The notes beneath the pieces are model-generated. The model was not told the DNA's origin, did no database searches, and saw only the letters and a program-made list of their open reading frames with translations. Below are positions 16,571-22,276 of a DNA stretch of 24,807 nt, in pieces; within the stretch, counting starts at the first letter, position 1; each line of letters opens with the position of its first letter. The stretch is from positions 1 to 24,807 of the IMG/VR virus record IMGVR_UViG_3300046542_000145. One strand, written 5' to 3'. This stretch comes from a virus. The translations under genes and the position numbers were made by a program.

Positions 16571-16783
16571 TTAGCTTGATGCCATCTGACCCGACGAGAT
16601 CAACTTGGTCAGCAGTGCGTTGAAATCAGCCTGAGTGGGCGCGGCAGTCAATTGAGCAGTGAACGCCATTTGCTTAACAACTCCCGCAGTAGTGGTAGTT
16701 GCCGCCATTGGCGCTGCGGGTACTTCTGAAACTTTTGGGACGCTTACTGCTTCGCCCGATTGAGCGACGACGATTACTGGCAT
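16571..16783 (-). CDS. Small head-fibre/decoration-like protein
   Basis: This 70-aa protein has a Val/Ala/Pro-rich start and a central TTTTAGVVKQMAFTAQLTAA followed by TQADFNALLTKLISSG. The 'GVVKQ...A.FNALL..L...G' pattern resembles the C-terminal part of head-fibre-type proteins that bind capsids. It stands between other short structural-looking genes and the terminase. The assignment is tentative. Confidence 0.5.
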   Translation of the reverse strand: MPVIVVAQSGEAVSVPKVSEVPAAPMAATTTTAGVVKQMAFTAQLTAAPTQADFNALLTKLISSGQMASS

Positions 16784-16791
16784 GATTTCAC

Positions 16792-17043
16792 CTATGCGTT
16801 AACGATGATGGTTGCGTCAGCGTTCAGCGGCTTGACGTATACAGGGGAGCCGGTTGAAGAGTGGTAAATATATTGAGTTAGCGAGGAGCCACTAAATGGC
16901 AGCCCAATAAGGTTTGCTGCTGGCGCGGTCGTTGACTGGCAGATATATGCCTCAGTTCCTGAGATGGAGATTGTTGCATCAGCCGTTCCGTCATAAACCT
17001 GCGTCCACACTCCAACAGGCGCATGTACGTTTAAAAGTTGCAT
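16792..17043 (-). CDS. Small probable virion protein, function unknown
   Basis: This 83-aa protein is all strand-like (VGVWTQVYDGTADATISISG ... YVKPLNADATIIVNA). It lies 8 bases from each neighbour, in the same late transcript as the collagen-like and fibre-like genes. No signal peptide, membrane segment or cysteine cluster is seen beyond one Cys. A decoration or short fibre role would fit, but I do not recognise the family. Confidence 0.5.
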   Translation of the reverse strand: MQLLNVHAPVGVWTQVYDGTADATISISGTEAYICQSTTAPAANLIGLPFSGSSLTQYIYHSSTGSPVYVKPLNADATIIVNA

Positions 17044-17051
17044 ATTTCACC

Positions 17052-17561
17052 CTATGGAGTTGGGACCATTTGTTCAGCGATGATCAGGATTGCAGTTGCT
17101 GTGAACGTCGCACCATTTGACTGGATAGTGATGTCACTGCCATTGGTTGCGAGGTTGCCGTCTTTATCAACGCTGAAGAATGTAGGGAATGACAGGATGT
17201 CAGTTGTTACCTGGGCATCTCTCGATGCTACAAGCGTGTTCCCGTTAGTTGCGGGGAATGACACCGTCATACTTCTGTTTGTTGACGCCCCACTCCAGGA
17301 GCCAACAACGTTTACCTTGAAGGTTGTTGTCGTATTCTGGTTGAAGACGGTGAATTTATTTGTTGTCGTGTTGAAGAACGGCGTTAGTGAGCCGGTGTGC
17401 GGCAGTGCCTTAATCAGGGTGATGAGATTTGTCGCAGTCGTGGGGATCACCAGACTCAGACCAGAGAAATAGCATTCTGACTTTTGCCTAACTGATGCCG
17501 CTCCTGCGGGCCCTTCTTTGCCAGCCGGTCCCGGTACGCTACCAAACGGATAAAGCGACAT
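17052..17561 (-). CDS. Collagen-like trimeric virion protein (probable decoration/fibre)
   Basis: This 169-aa protein carries a short collagen-like Gly-X-Y run near its start (PGPAGKEGPAGAA, about 10-22), followed by a beta-rich domain to the end (TATAILIIAEQMVPTP) that looks like a trimeric jelly-roll. Phages use such pairs in fibres and capsid decoration. A strong GGAG site (GGAGAAGGT) precedes the ATG. It is the first of three short genes between the lysis cassette and the terminase, expressed from the late transcript. Its exact place on the virion is not shown by the sequence. Confidence 0.6.
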   Translation of the reverse strand: MSLYPFGSVPGPAGKEGPAGAASVRQKSECYFSGLSLVIPTTATNLITLIKALPHTGSLTPFFNTTTNKFTVFNQNTTTTFKVNVVGSWSGASTNRSMTVSFPATNGNTLVASRDAQVTTDILSFPTFFSVDKDGNLATNGSDITIQSNGATFTATAILIIAEQMVPTP

Positions 17562-17695
17562 ACCTTCTCCTTATTGTTCAATTGGCGCAGGTTTGCGGTG
17601 CTTCACAGCAGGACTCACCCACTTACGGCTTACCCGTCAGCAAGATTGCGATCACCACCTTATCGGGGTTTTTCAATCTGTCCTTGTCGGAGGAT
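17562..17695. other. Gap between Rz and the collagen-like gene
   Basis: This 134-base stretch contains no convincing gene or terminator. A 16-codon TTG-started frame (KNPDKVVIAILLTGKP) has an AAGGA sequence nearby but is too short to call. The stretch could hold regulatory or packaging-site sequence, but none is recognisable. Confidence 0.4.
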
Positions 17696-18226
17696 TCATT
17701 TCACATCTGTAATGGAATCGTATGACCGTTCGCATGCCAGGCCAGCTATTCGCCTTTCGTCAGCAGTTGCTGCCAGTTGCTGATTTCGTTCGACAGATTT
17801 GCTGAGCACGTCGGCAAGCAATACTCCGGAGTTGGCCCTTGTCGCGCTTGCGTTGGCAATTGCGGAAAGCTTGCTGGTTTCACTTGCTGCGAGCTGACGC
17901 CGGATGTTTGCGATGGTGAGCTGCAACTTGTCAGCAGCAGACTGAGCGTTAGCAGCATCAAGCCGCGCTTTGTCGAGTTGAGTTTGTGCATCAGCTGTTA
18001 CCTGGTTGATTTGGTTCTGGCGGCGCTGTTCTTCGGTGCGCTCCTGCTCTTGGCGTCCGGCGAGTTCGAGTAAGTCCTTTCCATCACGTTCGGTCCACTT
18101 GATATTCCAAGCTTGATTAGCGTCGAACTTTCCAGACTCGTAGCCATTGTGATGGAGCGCGTAACCGATGCCACCGAGTGCCGAGAACACAAAAGCGATG
18201 ATGAGTAGCTGGTAGCGGGTTTTCAT
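17696..18226 (-). CDS. Rz: Rz-like inner-membrane spanin (DUF2514 type)
   Basis: This 176-aa protein begins MKTRYQLLIIAFVFSALGGI, a single N-terminal membrane anchor, followed by a long Gln/Arg/Ala-rich coiled coil (about 50-140) and a short C-terminal end with CERSYDSITDVK. This is the layout of i-spanins, which span the periplasm and fuse inner and outer membranes with Rz1 in the last step of lysis. The DUF2514 pattern fits. The ATG overlaps the endolysin stop (ATGA). An in-frame ATG six codons upstream exists but lies inside the endolysin gene. Confidence 0.85.
   Translation of the reverse strand: MKTRYQLLIIAFVFSALGGIGYALHHNGYESGKFDANQAWNIKWTERDGKDLLELAGRQEQERTEEQRRQNQINQVTADAQTQLDKARLDAANAQSAADKLQLTIANIRRQLAASETSKLSAIANASATRANSGVLLADVLSKSVERNQQLAATADERRIAGLACERSYDSITDVK
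17746..17991 (-). CDS. Rz1: Rz1-like outer-membrane spanin lipoprotein, nested in Rz
   Basis: This 81-aa frame lies wholly within Rz in another frame, the classic Rz/Rz1 arrangement. Residues 9-23 form a lipoprotein signal (KRGLMLLTLSLLLTSC), with Cys23 as the probable lipidated residue, giving a mature protein of 59 aa with several Pro residues and two further Cys (YCLPTC). It would sit in the outer membrane and bind the C-terminus of Rz. The translation start has only a weak AGGT site. Confidence 0.85.
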   Translation of the reverse strand: MHKLNSTKRGLMLLTLSLLLTSCSSPSQTSGVSSQQVKPASFPQLPTQARQGPTPEYCLPTCSANLSNEISNWQQLLTKGE

Positions 18227-18702
18227 TTCTGGCCCCAGGTGCAAACCTCATATTCAACGTCGCGCCGATTCATCAGGCCTTTCCATTTCTTCCCGCCCGC
18301 ATATACCCACTGCTTTAGTCCGTCACACGCCGCCTGGTAATTACCGGCGTTGAGGTTACGCAGCAAGGAAGAGCGTTCAAATGCCGATGCACCAACGTTG
18401 AAACTAAAACTGATAAGAGCCGCTTTCTGGTATTCACTGGCTGGTACCTTTACGGAACGCTCAACGGATTTGGCGAATGGCTGAAGGTCTTTGTCGAGAA
18501 TGGCCTTGCACCCTTTCTCGGTGTACTTCTTGCCGATGATGATGTCTTTGCCTGTGTGCCCGTAACAGACGGTGAGCACTCCAGCGACATCGTAATAAGG
18601 CTCGTATCGCACACCCTCAAGGTCAGGAATCAGCACCGCGGCTATTGCAAGAGCTCCGGAACCTGAAACCGCGATCAGCTTATTTCGTAGAGACGAATTC
18701 AT
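18223..18702 (-). CDS. SAR endolysin, GH24 lysozyme
   Basis: This 159-aa muramidase cuts peptidoglycan at lysis. The catalytic triad with GH24 spacing is visible: Glu29 (DLEGVR), Asp38 (YYDVAG) and Thr44 (VLTVCYGHTG). Residues 9-25 (KLIAVSGSGALAIAAVLI) are weakly hydrophobic and rich in Gly, Ala and Ser. This is a signal-arrest-release segment that keeps the enzyme tethered and inactive until the membrane is depolarised, as in phages P1 and 21. The start is one base past the holin stop, with a GGGAG site. A cut start or conventional lambda-type transglycosylase is excluded by the motif and N-terminus. Confidence 0.92.
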   Translation of the reverse strand: MNSSLRNKLIAVSGSGALAIAAVLIPDLEGVRYEPYYDVAGVLTVCYGHTGKDIIIGKKYTEKGCKAILDKDLQPFAKSVERSVKVPASEYQKAALISFSFNVGASAFERSSLLRNLNAGNYQAACDGLKQWVYAGGKKWKGLMNRRDVEYEVCTWGQK

Positions 18703-18975
18703 TCAAATCTCCCGGGGCGCTTTCTGACTCAGGTCAGCGATAACTTGGGCTGTGGCTGAAGGGTTTTTAACGTCTGTCTTGCTCAGGATGTCTTGCAGTA
18801 TCTTCGTGCGCTTCATCTGCTCACGCTTGTTGAGCCGGTATGTGAGGACGCCGAGGATAATGCTAAAGGCGACACCAATTATGAAGCCCCAATCCTGTAA
18901 GGACAGGCTGGCAAAGAAAGCCGCAAGACCAGCACTACCGTATGAGGCGTTACTGTATCTTTCGTCCATCTTCAT
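18703..18975 (-). CDS. Pinholin-like holin with dual start (phage 21 S type)
   Basis: This 90-aa protein starts Met-Lys-Met-Asp, so translation from codon 1 or 3 would give products differing by a positively charged Lys. This is the antiholin/holin device known from phage 21 S. The first membrane segment (about 10-26, ASYGSAGLAAFFASL) is weakly hydrophobic and rich in small residues, suitable for release from the membrane. The second (about 29-46, WGFIIGVAFSIILGVLTY) would form the small pores. The C-terminus is Lys/Arg-rich and cytoplasmic, and longer than that of S21. A GAGGAGAG site precedes the first ATG. Pairing with a SAR endolysin supports pinholin function. Confidence 0.8.
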   Translation of the reverse strand: MKMDERYSNASYGSAGLAAFFASLSLQDWGFIIGVAFSIILGVLTYRLNKREQMKRTKILQDILSKTDVKNPSATAQVIADLSQKAPREI

Positions 18976-19084
18976 AGTCTCTCTCCTCGCGTTGTTGGCG
19001 GGAGCTGTGTGAGTTCGGGGAAAGCGCCATCCATGCCACGGCACGTTATCTATGAGTGATATTGGTTGCTGGATGGTTGGCGCT

Positions 19085-19112
19085 AAATAAGAAAGGCCGC
19101 CGAATGGCAGCC
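19085..19112 (-). terminator. Intrinsic terminator upstream of the lysis cassette
   Basis: On the minus strand GGCTGCC pairs with GGCGGCC (one G-T pair) around an ATTC loop, followed by TTTCTTATTT. It lies after the small exported protein and before the holin, so it would keep unmodified transcripts out of the lysis genes. Confidence 0.75.
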
Positions 19113-19155
19113 TCAATAACTGACGGTTATCCGTCAGAGGGTAATATCTAATTGC

Positions 19156-19512
19156 TTACTTTTTGTGGGGAGCAGCTATCGTGAGGTAATTCATCAGGTC
19201 AACCTTTGCGCTATCCAGAGCTGATTTATTCTGAGCAATAAGGTAAAAACCTCTTCCATCATTTTCGGTTGTTTCAGCCGATGAACGCACTGAATACTCG
19301 AAGGTTGAACTTGCATTTGCACTTTGACATTTCAGCATCCAATCTCCATCAGCACTGTTTTCAGGTGTGCATGACGTGGGGCCGTAACTGTAAGCCAGAT
19401 ATGACTGAACGCGCCCTTGCGCATCAATTACGTACGTTGGGTTTTTGTTATAGGACTCAATGAAAACTACAGCTACCAGCACCACACCTGCGGCAACCAA
19501 AAATTTTCTCAT
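19156..19512 (-). CDS. Small exported or membrane-anchored protein, possible lysogen gene
   Basis: This 118-aa protein has an N-terminal hydrophobic segment (MRKFLVAAGVVLVAVVFIESY) that serves as signal anchor or export signal. The rest is soluble, with two Cys (SCTPENS, LKCQS) that could form a disulfide in the periplasm. It lies between two minus-strand terminators, the one after the late promoter and the one before the holin, so it could be transcribed alone. Its AT-rich flanks suggest an own promoter, but no clear -35/-10 pair was found. The ribosome site is weak (GGGT). I do not recognise the family, and position outside the virion genes suggests a moron or a lysis modulator. Confidence 0.75.
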   Translation of the reverse strand: MRKFLVAAGVVLVAVVFIESYNKNPTYVIDAQGRVQSYLAYSYGPTSCTPENSADGDWMLKCQSANASSTFEYSVRSSAETTENDGRGFYLIAQNKSALDSAKVDLMNYLTIAAPHKK

Positions 19513-19630
19513 TTAATTGACCCATCTTTTGCAGTAGAGATCTTCATATTAGAAGGGCTTTTTGAGTATTGAGAAATTCAAAAATAATTTTTCTCCTGAC
19601 AGGCACCAGGAATATAAATTTGTTAGAAAC

Positions 19631-19664
19631 AAAAAAGCCACCGGGAGTTAACCAGTGGCCTTTT
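19631..19664 (-). terminator. tR'-like terminator downstream of the late promoter
   Basis: On the minus strand GCCACTGG pairs with CCGGTGGC (one G-T pair) around a 7-base loop and is followed by six T residues (then GTTTC). It begins about 60 bases after the predicted late start, so early in infection it would yield a leader RNA of about 90 nt. Its other strand also has CTTTTG after the hairpin, so it may stop plus-strand transcription too. Confidence 0.85.
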
Positions 19665-19727
19665 GTTAGTGACGCTTCATTTCGTCATCATCGCGCTCTT
19701 TCGTCTTTGACTCCTGAGCATACATGA

Positions 19728-19756
19728 AATGTAATATGCCCAGGTGACGTTTTCAA
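19728..19756 (-). promoter_or_regulatory. Predicted late promoter (PR'-like)
   Basis: On the minus strand TTGAAA (19756-19751) and TACATT (19733-19728) are separated by 17 bases. It follows the Q-like gene by about 24 bases and faces the lysis, head and tail genes, with a terminator roughly 60 bases beyond the predicted start near 19721. This is the standard lambdoid place for PR' and the Q-binding site, though I cannot identify the qut bases. Confidence 0.75.
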
Positions 19757-19779
19757 GTTATTTTTATCGAATATTCAAT

Positions 19780-20394
19780 TTAAGCAGCAATTTGTTGATG
19801 AATCACCTCCATTTCACGTTGAAGACCATGATAAACGGCAGCCTCAAGCAATTTCATGCACCACTTAACTCGGGTTTTGCTGTTTTCAATGTGCATACCG
19901 GTTAACTCAGTAATCTTGTGTGCGATATCTTGCGAGCACTTGCGGTCGCAGTAGTATTTAATGGCTACTGCACGGATAGGGTTGTCGCCCTTGAATATCT
20001 TGCACATCACCGCTTCTACCAAATCAGCCTCTTCCTGTTCGTTGGCGCGTTCCAGAAGAGGTTTAATTTTCGAGTTCAGTAATACGATTTGCTGAGCTTT
20101 GACGAATAACTCAGTTCCGCTGTATCCCTGCTTATGAAGGTCTTCCACCACATTGATGATTCTTCCTGCCTCCTGGTCAGTGCATCGCTCTCGGATCATC
20201 AGCCTACCGATTACCGAGCACTTGCTGGTTTCCGGCCCTTCTCGACCACCATACTTTGCCCCCCATACATCAAGCATGCAGCGCACCCACGCAGACTGAA
20301 GCGGAGTGATTGTCTGAACTGGTTTGAGATATCTTTTGCGGAGGTCTGACTTTCGGAGGGTGCTGGCTAACTGAGATAGGGCATCACTTTTCAC
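19780..20394 (-). CDS. Q-like late antiterminator (DUF1133 type)
   Basis: This 204-aa basic protein resembles DUF1133 proteins of lambdoid prophages. Its position, last in the nin block and directly before the late promoter and its terminator, is that of Q, which loads onto RNA polymerase paused near PR' and makes it ignore terminators. The C-terminal half has helices with KYYCDRKCSQDIAHKITELTG and the following NSKTRVKWCMKLLEAA, which could form a DNA-binding unit. It starts with GTG at 20394, overlapping the preceding gene's stop (GTGA), with a GGAGGG site 7 bases upstream. The sequence family is less well characterised than lambda Q, so function rests largely on context. Confidence 0.75.
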   Translation of the reverse strand: MKSDALSQLASTLRKSDLRKRYLKPVQTITPLQSAWVRCMLDVWGAKYGGREGPETSKCSVIGRLMIRERCTDQEAGRIINVVEDLHKQGYSGTELFVKAQQIVLLNSKIKPLLERANEQEEADLVEAVMCKIFKGDNPIRAVAIKYYCDRKCSQDIAHKITELTGMHIENSKTRVKWCMKLLEAAVYHGLQREMEVIHQQIAA

Positions 20395-20555
20395 AGTCTT
20401 GCCCTCCGGCGCTGTTTAGCTTTGCGGCGCTCTGCTGCTTTACCTGTTCTACGGTTATTGGTGAGCGGGTATGAGTAGCCAGCCGAGAATGATGGCTGCC
20501 AACGTTGCGAGGCCATTGATGCAAGGGTGAGTGCTATTGCTGCGTGTAGTTTCAT
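20391..20555 (-). CDS. Small basic protein between RusA and Q
   Basis: This 54-aa protein, MKLHAAIALTLASMASQRWQ onward, has a short hydrophobic start (residues 4-15) and a very basic end rich in Arg, Lys and Gln. It begins inside the end of RusA (4-base overlap) with a strong GGAGG site, and its stop overlaps the GTG of the Q-like gene. This is the slot held by ylcG between rusA and quuD in the DLP12 prophage, but the sequences do not look alike. Function is unknown. Confidence 0.65.
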   Translation of the reverse strand: MKLHAAIALTLASMASQRWQPSFSAGYSYPLTNNRRTGKAAERRKAKQRRRARL

Positions 20556-20947
20556 GCTGCCTCCAATATGTCTTTGATGCTGGGAAGCTCTCCAGTCGTT
20601 TCTCTGATGACTAATACCAATTGCCCGCCAAGAACCCGCTGACATCGCTTAATGCGCATGTCGTCAATCTGACCGTCATCCAGCCAGAAGCCAGCACTGG
20701 TGAGAGCGTCAAAAACGGCTTTGGGCAGATTGTCCAAATCTCGTTTGCGGTTATCGGGAGGTGCTGCATGGATGGTTACTTTGATGCGGGGTGTAATGCT
20801 GATGTCTAACTTTGCTGCCTGGATAATCTGGATTACTTCTTTTCGGTATCTCTGCCCCCATTCGCTGATGTAGTGCCGTCCTCTGGAGTGTCGCCAGTAG
20901 CGATTATTGCTTGGCGGCCAGGGTAATATCAGTTGATAGCTTTTCAC
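20552..20947 (-). CDS. rusA: RusA-type Holliday junction resolvase
   Basis: This 131-aa enzyme cuts four-way DNA junctions formed during phage recombination. From the GTG at 20947 the residue numbering places the conserved acidic residues at D70, D72 (KRDLDNLPKA) and D91 (WLDDGQIDD), the same numbers known for E. coli RusA, which fixes the start. The N-terminal LPWPPSNNRYWRH is also characteristic. The GTG overlaps the stop of the YbcO-like gene (GTGA), and the gene ends inside the next small gene. An ATG 43 codons upstream would only add sequence from within the preceding gene. Confidence 0.95.
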   Translation of the reverse strand: MKSYQLILPWPPSNNRYWRHSRGRHYISEWGQRYRKEVIQIIQAAKLDISITPRIKVTIHAAPPDNRKRDLDNLPKAVFDALTSAGFWLDDGQIDDMRIKRCQRVLGGQLVLVIRETTGELPSIKDILEAA

Positions 20948-21234
20948 GTTTTCACCAATCCCTCTTTCAGCCAGATAACTTGAGTTCGTGCCATTCCTTC
21001 CAGTGCGCACTCTTTCGCGTATTCGGCGTCTACAACGTGCGTACGGCGATCTATCTCGTCGTGGCACTGACTGCATGCGATTGTGGCGATAAGGTCAGGA
21101 GGTTTGATTCCGGTGCCGCATAAGCCGGGCAATCGGATATGGGCTAAGACTGAGGTTTCTGCGTTGCCGTTACACACTCCAGGAATTCTGACCTGGCATT
21201 CACGGCCTCGAGCCGCCTTGCGTAGGTTAGCCAT
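20944..21234 (-). CDS. YbcO-like HNH-fold protein (DUF1364)
   Basis: This 96-aa protein, MANLRKAARGRECQVRIPGV onward, matches the DUF1364/YbcO family of lambdoid prophages, a probable nuclease of HNH-like fold that binds a metal. Five Cys are visible in the pattern CQVRIPGVC, LC, CSQC, with AHIR and HDEIDRRT between and after them. Immediate linkage to RusA downstream is the same as in the DLP12 prophage (ybcO-rusA). The chosen ATG overlaps the preceding gene by 8 bases. An ATG 12 codons upstream is less likely. Confidence 0.85.
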   Translation of the reverse strand: MANLRKAARGRECQVRIPGVCNGNAETSVLAHIRLPGLCGTGIKPPDLIATIACSQCHDEIDRRTHVVDAEYAKECALEGMARTQVIWLKEGLVKT

Positions 21235-21760
21235 TGCAATCCTCCTTCTCACCTGAAGGCAATCCGTCATAAATTTCTTTCAGATGCCCACGGATTTCCA
21301 TGCGGCGCAGCGCGGAGAACATGTAATCACACTCGGCCTGTTTGTTGGCGACAAATGGCTTGCTTGCCTTGTTGACCCAGTGCCACCCATCAGGCCAGCC
21401 GTGAACCTTGATAACCCGGCTCCCTTTGACGTGAAGCAGCCCCCACCCCTGCGGTAAATCCTTCACCTCGACAACACCCGGCTCCGATATGAAAAATCGC
21501 CAATCACCCATTCCTTTCTCGGGATCAATACGGAATGGCTTCTTTCGGTCGGCTAGCAAATCAGAACGAGAGCATTTGGCTTCAATCAGGCATGACGCGC
21601 CATTCTTGAATCCCATTGCATCAGGCTGTTCGCCGTAGGTTGTCCATGCTCTGAACTTGTCGTGAAAGGCAACTTTGAATCCGTTCCGTTGCAAAAATCG
21701 GCAAGCTATATCGCAAAGCTGATCGTGTGTAATTTTTGCATCCAGCAATAACTCACTCAT
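21227..21760 (-). CDS. PD-(D/E)XK nuclease-like protein
   Basis: This 177-aa protein starts MSELLLDAKITHDQLCDIAC with a GGAGG site. It contains the core nuclease pattern P46-D47 (GEQPDAMGF) and E60-A61-K62 (SCLIEAKCSRSDL), with a following helix DLLADRKKPFR. This is a typical PD-(D/E)XK restriction/repair-nuclease fold. A Trp/Gly-rich segment (GWGLLHVKGSRVIKVHGWPDGWHW) follows. It lies between a NinF-like gene and YbcO/RusA, so a role in DNA recombination or repair of phage DNA is reasonable. The substrate is not known to me. The ATG overlaps the upstream gene's stop by 8 bases. Confidence 0.7.
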   Translation of the reverse strand: MSELLLDAKITHDQLCDIACRFLQRNGFKVAFHDKFRAWTTYGEQPDAMGFKNGASCLIEAKCSRSDLLADRKKPFRIDPEKGMGDWRFFISEPGVVEVKDLPQGWGLLHVKGSRVIKVHGWPDGWHWVNKASKPFVANKQAECDYMFSALRRMEIRGHLKEIYDGLPSGEKEDCNG

Positions 21761-21932
21761 CGCTTTCCTCCATTCGGTAATTTGGGTCGCGCTCAACGTA
21801 AGCGTCAGAGGCACATTCGTTACATGCGTAAACTTCGCCAGGCTGCAAAGGCTTTGTACACGCTGCGCAATATCCTGCTGCTGCGTTGCTGTTGCGCTCG
21901 TATCTGGCTGTTTCTGTCGGGCTAAGCATCAT
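21753..21932 (-). CDS. ninF: NinF-like small zinc-binding protein
   Basis: This 59-aa protein has two CxxC pairs (CAAC about 21-24 and CNEC near 37-40), so it can bind zinc, and ends with DPNYRMEESDE. The Cys spacing, the Glu/Arg-rich N-terminus and the DPN...MEE end resemble lambda NinF. The function of NinF is not established. It has a GAGGAAAG site and two adjacent possible ATGs (21932 and 21929). It overlaps both neighbours. Confidence 0.65.
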   Translation of the reverse strand: MMLSPTETARYERNSNAAAGYCAACTKPLQPGEVYACNECASDAYVERDPNYRMEESDE

Positions 21933-22128
21933 CTTTCCTCTTCTGCTTGTTGTAGACAGCCCAACTGATTGCATCGAGCTTCTTGCGGCCGGCAGCGTCT
22001 ATAAGGTGAATACCTTCGTGACAGCTGTGATTGGCTTTCACATCATCTTCGAGCTGCTGCAACTGCTCGTATGTGTGGGTTGATAACTTGAGCCGGTTCC
22101 AGCCGAAGTTTCTCGGTAGCGTCGTCAT
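21922..22128 (-). CDS. Small nin-region protein, function unknown
   Basis: This 68-aa protein, MTTLPRNFGWNRLKLSTHTY onward, is helical and charged, with His and Lys. It starts at an ATG overlapping the NinE stop (ATGA) and ends overlapping the NinF-like gene, so it is tightly coupled within the nin block. It ends with basic KQKRKDDA. I do not recognise a family. Confidence 0.75.
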   Translation of the reverse strand: MTTLPRNFGWNRLKLSTHTYEQLQQLEDDVKANHSCHEGIHLIDAAGRKKLDAISWAVYNKQKRKDDA

Positions 22129-22268
22129 GCTCTTGTCCTTCTCATGCGATCCCATTTAGCGCGCAAGAGGCTGTAGACATAATCAAATGTCTGCACCTGG
22201 CTTTCGGTTGGGATTGGTTTGGGTTTGTTGCGGGAACGTTTGGTGGGTTTGAATATGGACGCATCCAT
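22125..22268 (-). CDS. ninE: NinE-like protein
   Basis: This 47-aa protein is short but recognisable. It carries PTKRSRNKPKPIPTESQVQT, nearly the central sequence of lambda NinE (as remembered), then FDYVYSLLRAKW and a basic end RMRRTRA. It lies in the gap between the methyltransferase and the next gene and overlaps the latter's start (ATGA). The function of NinE is not established, though it belongs to the nin recombination block. The ribosome site is weak, so coupling to the upstream gene may drive it. Confidence 0.8.
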   Translation of the reverse strand: MDASIFKPTKRSRNKPKPIPTESQVQTFDYVYSLLRAKWDRMRRTRA

Positions 22269-22276
22269 TACTGCGA

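Noticed and set aside
17586-17680. Tiny frame KNPDKVVIAILLTGKP between Rz and the collagen-like gene
   Set aside because: Only 16 codons from a TTG start and no family recognition; kept as a note in the gap entry.
18976-19116. Upstream extension of the holin frame
   Set aside because: It would run through the terminator at 19085-19112. The Met-Lys-Met start with a strong ribosome site is far better.
20948-21076. Upstream ATG extension of RusA
   Set aside because: It adds 43 residues encoded within the YbcO-like gene, and the GTG start reproduces the known residue numbering of the RusA active site.
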